From NCBI GenBank assembly GCA_023249305.1, contig JAHFCU010000017.1, forward strand, positions 1-42,673: a stretch of 42,673 nt of DNA, given 5' to 3'. A program made the position numbers and the translations under genes. The notes under the pieces were generated by a model. That model did no database searches. It saw only the letters and a program-made list of their open reading frames with translations, and had not been told where the DNA came from. Shown piece after piece: positions 32,831 to 39,562 of the stretch. The DNA comes from Gemmatimonadota bacterium. Its GTDB lineage: Bacteria > Gemmatimonadota > Gemmatimonadetes > Gemmatimonadales > Gemmatimonadaceae. Position 1 is the first letter of the stretch. Every line of letters starts with the position of its first letter.

Positions 32831-34374
32831 CACGGCGCGCGCTTGGGTTTGAGGAGCAAATCCTGGAAGTCGAACGAGAAGTCCGTGGCGGGATCGGCGG
32901 CGCGGAGCTTCACTTGGTCAATCGTGCCGTCGGCGTTCAACTGGAACGTCACAAGGGCGTCGGCCCGCATCTCGCGATCATCCCACCGCGCGAGAAACGT
33001 GTCGTGCTGCCAATGCACGAGTTCACCCTGCAACTGCGGCGTGTGCCCAAACGCGATGCGCATCTTGCCGTTGGCGTGCGTGACGGTGATGTCGCCGTAC
33101 CAGGCGTCTTCGTACGTGCCGGCATATTTCGCAAGCGCCAGTGACGGCTTGCTGAGGGAGTCGCGGGCCGCCGCGCCTGCCGTGCGCTGCGCGGCCAGCG
33201 TCGCCTTCTGCCGCTGGGTCACTGCCGCCTGTCCTCCCACAAAATCCCACGGCGGCGTCGTGCCGAGCGCATAGTCGAGCAGCGACCAGCCAAGCGCGGA
33301 GTACATCGGCGTCTCGGTGTTGGTAAGCACCGCCACGCCGACACGCGACTCGGGAATGAAGCCGAGCCACGAGAGGTAGCCCGGCAAGCCACCGGTGTGC
33401 GTCAGGAGCTTCCGCCCGCGGAAGTCTCCCGTGTTGAAGCCAAGCGCGTAGAGGCTGAACTGCCTTCGCAACGGCGCCAACTCCGGGGCTGGCTGCGCAA
33501 GAGCCATGGGAGTGACGCCGGTCCAGATCTCACGCGCGGTGCGTGCGCTGACCAAATGCGAGCCGTCCGCCAGTTTGCCGCTGTCGAGCTGCACGAGCAA
33601 CCACCTGGCGATGTCGCGCGCGCCGGCGTTGATGCCGCCCGCGGGATTCGTGTTGTCGCTCGTCATCGGCCCGATCACGCGCATGACACCGTCAACCTCG
33701 GCGTGCGTCGTCGCCACGTCACCGCTCGCCGAGGCGTCGCTGTGCCGCACCGTGCTCGCGGTCATTCCGACGCGCGCGAGGATGCGCTCCTGCACAAACT
33801 GCTCCCACGTGCGGCCGCTGACGCGTTCGATCACCTCGCCGGCGACGAGGTAAAGGACGTTGTCGTACGCGTACGCGCTGCGGAACGACGTGGCCGGCTT
33901 GATGAACCGCAGCCGGCGCATGATTTCCTTCCGGTCGTACGTGGACGCCGGCCACCACAGGAGGTCACCCGCGCCGAGGCCGAGTCCCGATCGGTGCACG
34001 AGAAGATCGCGAACGGTGAGCTCGCGCGTGACGAACGGATCGTACATCGCGAACTCGGGGAGATACCGGATGACGGGCGCATCCCACTGCAGCTTCCCTT
34101 CCTCGACGAGGATGCCGAGGGCCGTGGCGGTGAACGCCTTGGTGTTCGACGCGATGCCGAACCGCGTGTCCGGTCCCACCGGATCGGGAGAGCCGAGTTT
34201 CTTGATGCCGTAGCCTTTGGCAACGATGACCTTGCCGTCCTTCACGACCGCGACGGCGGCGCCCTGGGTGCCGAAGGTCTTGAGGGCGCGCCCGACGATG
34301 CTGTCAATCGCGGCAGCCGATTGCGCCGCGCTTGCTGCCGGCAGCAGCAGGAGAGTGAGAAGGAGTCGGCGCAT
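32830..34374 (-). CDS. Exported serine hydrolase of the beta-lactamase / penicillin-binding family
   Basis: 514 residues, signal peptide LLLTLLLLPAASAAQS. Class C beta-lactamase-like domain: nucleophile motif SNTK (SxxK, about residue 76), YDN (YxN, about 168) and HTGG (the KTG equivalent, about 325). The C-terminal 100 residues form a beta domain of DUF3471 type (YAGTYEDAWYGDITV). Such proteins act as D-aminopeptidases, esterases or peptidases; a drug-resistance role is not implied. Coupled with the following LpxR-like gene by a TGATG overlap. Confidence 0.88.
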   Translation of the reverse strand: MRRLLLTLLLLPAASAAQSAAAIDSIVGRALKTFGTQGAAVAVVKDGKVIVAKGYGIKKLGSPDPVGPDTRFGIASNTKAFTATALGILVEEGKLQWDAPVIRYLPEFAMYDPFVTRELTVRDLLVHRSGLGLGAGDLLWWPASTYDRKEIMRRLRFIKPATSFRSAYAYDNVLYLVAGEVIERVSGRTWEQFVQERILARVGMTASTVRHSDASASGDVATTHAEVDGVMRVIGPMTSDNTNPAGGINAGARDIARWLLVQLDSGKLADGSHLVSARTAREIWTGVTPMALAQPAPELAPLRRQFSLYALGFNTGDFRGRKLLTHTGGLPGYLSWLGFIPESRVGVAVLTNTETPMYSALGWSLLDYALGTTPPWDFVGGQAAVTQRQKATLAAQRTAGAAARDSLSKPSLALAKYAGTYEDAWYGDITVTHANGKMRIAFGHTPQLQGELVHWQHDTFLARWDDREMRADALVTFQLNADGTIDQVKLRAADPATDFSFDFQDLLLKPKRAP

Positions 34375-34474
34375 GGGTACGGGCGAATTGTGAAGTCTGG
34401 AAAATGTGTCGCGCGCCGTGTGCGCGTCCAGTGATCGCGGTCACCGCGTGAGCGGCGGCAACATGCGCGCCGCG

Positions 34475-34966
34475 TTACGAGTCTGCGGCTTCGAAGATTC
34501 CGAGTTCGCGGTTCTTCCGCACGTTGTTCCAGGCGAAGACGCGGCCGTTCATCGCGACGTACACGCCGCTCGCCAGCGCTTGCGCGAACGAAAGTGCGCT
34601 GCCGAGGTTGAACAGGCCGTCGGAGCTGCCGAACGCGTAGGGGACCATCGCCCCCGTGAGCACGATCGTCTTGTTGGGCACGCCGGCGGCGAGCGCCTGT
34701 GCCGTTTCGACCATCGTGTCGGTGCCGTGCGTGATCACCACGCGCGTCTCGTCGCAGTGCCGGCATTCCAGGACGATGCGTTCGCGGTCGGCGTCGGTCA
34801 TCTCGAGCGAGTCTTTCATCATCAGCACCTCGACCGTGACGTCGAGGCGGCAGCGCCCACGCTCGAGCATCTGCTCGACGTACGTGTCGTGGAACGACAA
34901 CGTGCCGTTGAGCTCGTTGTATTCCTTGTCGAAGGTCCCGCCGGTGACGAGGATGCGGATCTTCAT
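34475..34966 (-). CDS. Short asparaginase-domain protein (N-terminal domain only)
   Basis: 163 residues. VTGGTFDKEYNE (first nucleophile Thr in GGTF) and ITHGTDTM (second Thr-Asp pair), then IVLTGAMVPY and DGLFNLGSALS match the N-terminal domain of type I/II L-asparaginases. The C-terminal domain (another 150 or so residues) is missing, yet the protein ends cleanly after NNVRKNRELGIFEAADS, as in stand-alone asparaginase-like proteins. Function may not be Asn hydrolysis. Start ATG 34966. Confidence 0.85.
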   Translation of the reverse strand: MKIRILVTGGTFDKEYNELNGTLSFHDTYVEQMLERGRCRLDVTVEVLMMKDSLEMTDADRERIVLECRHCDETRVVITHGTDTMVETAQALAAGVPNKTIVLTGAMVPYAFGSSDGLFNLGSALSFAQALASGVYVAMNGRVFAWNNVRKNRELGIFEAADS

Positions 34967-35029
34967 GGTGCGGAGAATTCTACGCCCCGCCCCGCCCGCG
35001 CGCGACGGCGCACTCCGCGGCGCGGCGCG

Positions 35030-35521
35030 TCAGCGCATCAATCGCGCCCACAGCCCCGGACGCTTGGTCAGCAGGTAGCCGCCGGCGCACAGCGTCGCGA
35101 GACCATTGGCGAGCGCGATGGACCAGATGGGCAGCAGGCCGCGCATCGGCGCCGTGAGCACACTCATCGCCGCAATCGTTACGACGAAACCCGAGATGAT
35201 CGCGCCGACAATAAGCCGCGCGCGGCCGGGAGAGCGCTCGGCTTCGCCGACGAGCCCGACCACGATCAACCCGATGGCGAGCGAAGCGACGACGTGCAAC
35301 GCGCTGTACAGGACGACGGCCGTGTAATCGGGGGCCATTGGGAATTGCAGCACCGACGGATCGCGAAGCCCTTGAAATAGCGCGCGGCCGAGCAGGCTCA
35401 CCGTGAAGAAGATCCCGCGCGACGCCAGTACGTCGAAGGTGCCGTAGAAGACCGCCACGGTCACCGAGGCCACCAGCCCGACGACCACGCCATCACGCTG
35501 CCATTGAGATTCGCCCCGCAT
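35030..35521 (-). CDS. Small integral membrane protein, unknown
   Basis: 163 residues with four hydrophobic segments (about 12-33, 63-85, 96-118 and 125-147). ATG 35521 is preceded by GGAGAGGGTG, which decides the start; the in-frame stretch up to 35755 belongs to the antisense of the SCO1-like gene. No motif I recognise. It lies 20 bases downstream of the SCO1-like gene on the same strand and may be co-transcribed with the heme-copper operon. Confidence 0.65.
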   Translation of the reverse strand: MRGESQWQRDGVVVGLVASVTVAVFYGTFDVLASRGIFFTVSLLGRALFQGLRDPSVLQFPMAPDYTAVVLYSALHVVASLAIGLIVVGLVGEAERSPGRARLIVGAIISGFVVTIAAMSVLTAPMRGLLPIWSIALANGLATLCAGGYLLTKRPGLWARLMR

Positions 35522-35541
35522 AGCACCCTCTCCGTGATTGG

Positions 35542-36432
35542 TCACAACGTACCCAACAGCACCCCCGCTCGCGTCAGGTCTCCGGCCAGCCGATACCGCA
35601 CGCGTCCGGACCGGTCGATCAGCACCACCGTCGTGGCATGCGTGATGTCGCCGGTGCGGCCGTCGCGCGCATGCGGAATGCCCCAGGCGTCGAGCACGCT
35701 CGTCACGGCCTGCACCTCGCCGCTCAGCGCCCGGTCGTCCCCGTCCAGCCCCCACGCCGCCGCGATGGATGGCAACCGCGCCGGCGCGTCACGCCACGGA
35801 TCAAGCGTCACCACGACGATCGCTGCATCCGTCGCGCGCGCGTCGCGTCGCGCCGTACGCAGGTCGCGCACGATTGTCGGGCAGACGGTCTGGCAGTGCG
35901 CGAACGCGAATGTCACCATCACCGGCCGGCCGCGCAACACCGCGAGCGTGAACGGCGCACCGTGCTGATCCACCAGCGCGAGCCCCGGCGTAGGATTCGA
36001 CACCAACCGCACCACCAGCCGATCGCCGCCGGTTGCACTGAACAGCGCGGCCTCGGCCGATCGTCCGGCGGCGCCGAGCCGACTGGCGACCGCCGCCACG
36101 CCATACACCATCCCGATCATCGTGAGCACCAACGCCAACTGTCCGCGCCAAGTCGAACGCATCCGACGCAGGTCGTCCCTTAGCGACGCGCCCCACACAA
36201 TCACCAGCACGCCGATCATGCCGACTGGTTCTCCGATCAAGAGCACCCATCCGCCGGCGTCCGGCAGGCCGTCGGGCCGCGAGCCGAAGCAGATGTCGCG
36301 CGTGCGCAACACCCACTCCGGCACCGCGGGGCCAGCCGGCCACAACGCGAGCGCCCACCACGAGGCCGTGATGACGAGGATTCCCGCGAGAGCGGCCAAT
36401 GCCAGGCCGCCTGGCGCCCGCGCTGTCTTCAT
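35542..36432 (-). CDS. SCO1/SenC-family copper protein with three-helix membrane N-terminus
   Basis: 296 residues. Residues 148-296 are a SCO domain: FAFAHCQTVCPT with Cys180 and Cys184 (CxxxC copper site), TLDPWRD and the partner His265 (ITHATTVVLID). SCO proteins deliver Cu to the CuA site of subunit II. Unlike ordinary SCO1 with one anchor helix, the first 120 residues contain three hydrophobic segments (about 8-32, 62-82, 98-118) that resemble a small membrane domain. It follows the subunit I gene by three bases, as expected for a CuA assembly factor. Confidence 0.88.
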   Translation of the reverse strand: MKTARAPGGLALAALAGILVITASWWALALWPAGPAVPEWVLRTRDICFGSRPDGLPDAGGWVLLIGEPVGMIGVLVIVWGASLRDDLRRMRSTWRGQLALVLTMIGMVYGVAAVASRLGAAGRSAEAALFSATGGDRLVVRLVSNPTPGLALVDQHGAPFTLAVLRGRPVMVTFAFAHCQTVCPTIVRDLRTARRDARATDAAIVVVTLDPWRDAPARLPSIAAAWGLDGDDRALSGEVQAVTSVLDAWGIPHARDGRTGDITHATTVVLIDRSGRVRYRLAGDLTRAGVLLGTL

Positions 36433-36435
36433 GAG

Positions 36436-38178
36436 CTAGCCGACCCTCCACAAGAAGCTCAGGAGCTTCCAGTTCGTGAAGTAGTACACGATGAACGCGA
36501 CGAGGAAGACGCCAACGAGCACCAGCGTGCCCGGTGTCGCCGCGGCGATGCCGCGCGCTGGATCGTGCAGCTTCTCGTTGAGTTCATCTACGTTCGCCGC
36601 ATGCACCGGCGGCCGCGTGAGCCCCTGTGGAATCCCGACGACGTCCGTCCCTGTCTGCCATGTGCCCACCGGCTCGCCGAAGAACACGGACTTCACGGCG
36701 ATCGCGATGAACGAGAGCGCGCCAGTCACGGCGAGTATGCCGCCGATGCCCATGACCGCGAGCACCAAGTCCACCGCCGGGTTGAACGGCACGTCGAACG
36801 GCGCCTGCGAGAACGAGATGTCCCAGTGCCGACGCGGCACACCGAAGCTCCCCGCGAACGTCATGCCCATGGACAGCAGCAGCATGCCGAGGGCAAACAG
36901 GTACGGCTGGATCTTGGCCAGCTTCCAGAATGCGACCTTCCGCTGGAAGATCAGCGGCAGCACGTAGTACGTCACGCCCATGAAGGCCATCGCGGTGCCG
37001 CTCACCACCGTCGCATGGAAGTGCCCAGGGATGCGCAGCGTGTTGTGTGCGATGATGTTGATCTGCTCGGTGCCGAGCGTCACGCCGGTGATGCCGCCGA
37101 CGAAGCCGAACACGACGATCGAGAAGACCATCGCGCTGAAGCCGGGATCGCCCCATGGCGCGCGCCGCAGCCAGCCGAATAGGCCGTCGGTGTAGCCGCG
37201 CAGGCGCATGCCTAGTTCCATGCCGGCCGGCACCGTGAAGCCGTGGATCATGGACGCGAGCACCGCCATGTACATGAAGTACGACGTGTTCACGATCTTC
37301 CACGCCGAGCTGAAGCCGGGATCCACGAGCAGGTGATGCGCCGACGCCATCGAGATGAACAACACGTACAACACGAAGGCCGACCGGCTCACCTTTTCAT
37401 TTAACACGACGCCGCCGATGGTCAGCGCACTCAGCAAGTACCAGACGCTCACCATCGCCGCCACGTTGATCTGCTGCGACGAGTGGCCGAGCGCCCACCA
37501 GAACAGGCGGTAGACTTCCGGATCCACCGTCTTGATAAGCCCGAGCGACCACAGGAACGTCGGAATGTAGATGAGAGCGCCGTGCAGCAGCGTGATGACC
37601 GCGATGATCGCGGCCGTGGCCGCACCGTACACCACGAGCGGCATTGACCCTTCGTAGGTCTTCTCGCGCTTGGCGATCACGAGCGTCGCAAAGAAGATCC
37701 CGACGACTGTCAACGCCCCGACCGCGAACAGGATAATGCCCAGGTAGAACAGCGGATGCGCCTTCAGCGGCGGATACGACGTGAACAGCACGTCGGCGCG
37801 GCCGCTCCACTGCGCCCACTCCACGAGCGCCGAGCCGGCGATCATCAGGAAGAAACTGAACCAGCCGAGTCGCGGCGTCGCCGGCCGGCTGTTGAGCAGC
37901 ACCGTGCTCGCAAACCAGAGCACCGCCATCTCGAAGTAGATGATGAAGAAGATCAGCATGTTCATGCCGTGCACGCCGAGGATCCGGTAGTACCAGACCG
38001 CGGGGAGCAGGTGCACGGCCTGCCAGCGCGTGAGCACAAGCAGCAACGCGGCGATCGCGCCAACGAGCAGCGACACCACCGCGACGACGGCGTTCACCTT
38101 GATGAGCGATTCGGCCTTGGTCGAGACCTTGAGCCCGGTGGCCGGACAGACACGGTGCGGAAATGCGGCGGCACTCAT
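36436..38178 (-). CDS. Heme-copper oxidase/NO reductase subunit I lacking the cross-linked tyrosine
   Basis: 580 residues, about 14 membrane helices, closest in feel to B-family (ba3-like) enzymes. His70 (LGVHGMN) and His388 ligate the low-spin heme, His386 (PGHFHATV) the high-spin heme, and CuB is bound by His232 and the pair His281/His282 (SAHHLL). In oxidases the CuB His is followed by x3-Tyr (GHPxVY); here it is GHSSQQINVA, with Gln236 at the Tyr position. O2 reductases of A and B type need that Tyr, while NO reductases lack it. The start ATG 38178 overlaps the subunit II stop as ATGA. Probably a quinol- or cytochrome-linked NO reductase, or a divergent oxidase. Confidence 0.85.
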   Translation of the reverse strand: MSAAAFPHRVCPATGLKVSTKAESLIKVNAVVAVVSLLVGAIAALLLVLTRWQAVHLLPAVWYYRILGVHGMNMLIFFIIYFEMAVLWFASTVLLNSRPATPRLGWFSFFLMIAGSALVEWAQWSGRADVLFTSYPPLKAHPLFYLGIILFAVGALTVVGIFFATLVIAKREKTYEGSMPLVVYGAATAAIIAVITLLHGALIYIPTFLWSLGLIKTVDPEVYRLFWWALGHSSQQINVAAMVSVWYLLSALTIGGVVLNEKVSRSAFVLYVLFISMASAHHLLVDPGFSSAWKIVNTSYFMYMAVLASMIHGFTVPAGMELGMRLRGYTDGLFGWLRRAPWGDPGFSAMVFSIVVFGFVGGITGVTLGTEQINIIAHNTLRIPGHFHATVVSGTAMAFMGVTYYVLPLIFQRKVAFWKLAKIQPYLFALGMLLLSMGMTFAGSFGVPRRHWDISFSQAPFDVPFNPAVDLVLAVMGIGGILAVTGALSFIAIAVKSVFFGEPVGTWQTGTDVVGIPQGLTRPPVHAANVDELNEKLHDPARGIAAATPGTLVLVGVFLVAFIVYYFTNWKLLSFLWRVG

Positions 38179-38780
38179 TTGGCCTCCCGGTCGCGAACGA
38201 CGGCGCTGGCGTTGTCGGCGACCGGCTTGCCACTCGCGTCAACCACAATCACGCGGCCTACCATAGTATGGTGCCCGATGCCGCAGAACTCGTTGCAGAT
38301 GATGCGGAAGTCCCCGGCGGCGGTCGGCGTGACGTCGAGCGCGTAGTCGTAGCCCGGCACGACCTGGAAGTTGATGTTCATCGGGAACAAGCTGAAGCCG
38401 TGGTTCATGTCGAGCGACGACATATGCAGCTTGTACTTCGCCCCCGCCTGCAGTTGGAGGATGGGGTACCACTGGAAGGTCATGCCCGTCAGGTAGACCT
38501 CGGCGCCCACCGGCGGCGCCACGATCGGGATGCCCCGGTCGTCGCCGATCTTGTACTGCTTGGCGAACTCCATGGTGCGCGCGAAGAACTTCTGCGGATC
38601 CACGCGACGCCGCACACCCGATGGGTTCTGCCCGCCTTTCCAGTGCCAGAGCGGCATCATGGCGAAGAGCACCATGCACCACGCGAAGGCAATCGCCACC
38701 CACACCTTCTCGGCCTTGTGCGCCGGCTTCCACCAGACGCCCGGCACGGGATCGAGGCCCGTATGCACCTTGGTCAGCAT
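38175..38780 (-). CDS. CuA-containing subunit II of the heme-copper enzyme
   Basis: 201 residues from ATG 38780, which follows GAGG; the earlier open frame is not coding. One membrane helix (about 25-45) anchors a periplasmic cupredoxin domain. CuA ligands are complete: a His in SLDMNHGFSLF and the CNEFCGIGHHTM motif (C-x3-C-x3-H-x2-M). So electrons enter from a cytochrome c or similar donor, or, if this is an NO reductase, in the manner of CuA-containing NORs. Translationally coupled to subunit I. Confidence 0.93.
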   Translation of the reverse strand: MLTKVHTGLDPVPGVWWKPAHKAEKVWVAIAFAWCMVLFAMMPLWHWKGGQNPSGVRRRVDPQKFFARTMEFAKQYKIGDDRGIPIVAPPVGAEVYLTGMTFQWYPILQLQAGAKYKLHMSSLDMNHGFSLFPMNINFQVVPGYDYALDVTPTAAGDFRIICNEFCGIGHHTMVGRVIVVDASGKPVADNASAVVRDREAK

Positions 38781-38787
38781 GGGAACC

Positions 38788-38970
38788 TCAGGGAAGAGTG
38801 CCAGCCGGCATCGTGAGGATTTCCCACATGCCCCAGCCGGTGTAGACGACAAGCATCACGACGAGTCCGAGCGCGAGCAGCAGGAAGACATTGTCGAAGA
38901 GTCGCTGCGGCAGCGGCGGCGTCTCCGAGGCGGCACCTGGCGGAGCAGCGCGGGGTGGCGCGTCGGGCAT
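38788..38970 (-). CDS. 60-residue single-helix subunit (subunit IIa-like)
   Basis: Starts at ATG 38970. A Pro/Ala-rich cytoplasmic N-terminus of about 22 residues precedes one membrane helix (LFDNVFLLLALGLVVMLVVYTGWGMWEIL). Position directly before subunit II (7 bases from its start) and size match the small one-helix subunits of ba3-type heme-copper enzymes. No metal ligands. The longer frame in which it lies (to 39276) is the shadow of the Rrf2 gene. Confidence 0.75.
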   Translation of the reverse strand: MPDAPPRAAPPGAASETPPLPQRLFDNVFLLLALGLVVMLVVYTGWGMWEILTMPAGTLP

Positions 38971-38995
38971 GGAACCCCCGGGGATGGTGGTGGGC

Positions 38996-39463
38996 TTACG
39001 TGTCGCGCACGCGTGCGCGGCGTGCAGCGGCGGGAGGGTGCAACCGTCGTGCGGTGGCTCGGCGACCGCCGTCCATGAGGTCAGCGATCGTCGTGCGTGA
39101 GAAGAACTGCTGCAACGCGGCGGAGACCGCGCCCCACTGCGCGTGCGCGGCGCAGGGACGCCGGCCCGAACACTGCGTCCGGCCCAGCAGGCACGGCTTC
39201 GAGTCCACGTCATCGAACGGCGCGGCGACGCGTGCCAGTGTGAGCTGGCCGGGCGGCACCGCGAGTCGAAAGCCACCGCGCGGGCCGCGCGTAGACGTCA
39301 GCACCCCGTCGCGCGACAGCGCATGGAGCGTCTTCGACAGGTAATTGCGCGGCACCTGCAGGGCCTTCGCGACCTCACCGACCCGCACGGGCGCGCCCCC
39401 TCCCGCGCCGGCAACGAAGACGACGGCGCGAATGGCGTATTGGGAGGTGCCGGAGATCCACAT
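38996..39463 (-). CDS. Rrf2-family transcriptional regulator with three-cysteine motif (NsrR/IscR-like)
   Basis: 155 residues. The winged-helix domain (1-80) has YAIRAVVFVA, the recognition region VPRNYLSKTLHALSRDGVL, and the wing STRGPRGGFRLA, all typical of Rrf2. Cys91, Cys98 and Cys104 (C-x6-C-x5-C) sit at the cluster-binding positions of NsrR, IscR and RirA. Spacing is nearest NsrR or IscR but identical to neither. It is the first gene of the minus-strand heme-copper operon, with a perfect palindrome in the gap before the divergent cytochrome b gene. Likely [Fe-S] sensor of NO, O2 or iron status. The C-terminus is a basic tail. Confidence 0.88.
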   Translation of the reverse strand: MWISGTSQYAIRAVVFVAGAGGGAPVRVGEVAKALQVPRNYLSKTLHALSRDGVLTSTRGPRGGFRLAVPPGQLTLARVAAPFDDVDSKPCLLGRTQCSGRRPCAAHAQWGAVSAALQQFFSRTTIADLMDGGRRATARRLHPPAAARRARVRDT

Positions 39464-39562
39464 AGGGGAATCGGGTGTGGGCGTGGCCCAGCGTCCGCCG
39501 CCGGCCGGCCTCGGTTGTATTTATCATGTGGATATGATAAATATTGCGCAAGAGGGATCTCC
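39464..39562. promoter_or_regulatory. Divergent promoter region of the heme-copper operon and the cytochrome b fusion
   Basis: 99 bases between the Rrf2 ATG (minus) and the cytochrome b ATG (plus). Apart from the palindrome at 39518-39543 it is GC-rich. GAGGGA (39552-39557) is the ribosome site for the plus-strand gene. The A+T-rich palindrome would overlap the plus-strand core promoter. Confidence 0.6.
39518..39543. promoter_or_regulatory. Perfect inverted repeat, candidate Rrf2 operator
   Basis: Arms TATTTATCAT (39518-39527) and ATGATAAATA (39534-39543) are exact reverse complements separated by GTGGAT. Ten-base A+T-rich arms with no mismatch in 66%-GC-type DNA are unlikely by chance. It lies between the Rrf2 gene and the divergent cytochrome b gene, so it is the natural site for autoregulation and control of both operons. 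Long A+T-rich palindromes are typical of Rrf2-family sites. Confidence 0.7.

Noticed and set aside
32830..34374. Antibiotic-resistance beta-lactamase
   Set aside because: The fold and SxxK/YxN/HTG motifs are shared by many peptidases and esterases; the extra C-terminal beta domain and housekeeping context do not indicate resistance.
36436..38178. Plain cytochrome c oxidase subunit I
   Set aside because: The Tyr that is covalently linked to a CuB His in A- and B-type oxidases is replaced by Gln, so the ordinary label would be misleading without proof.
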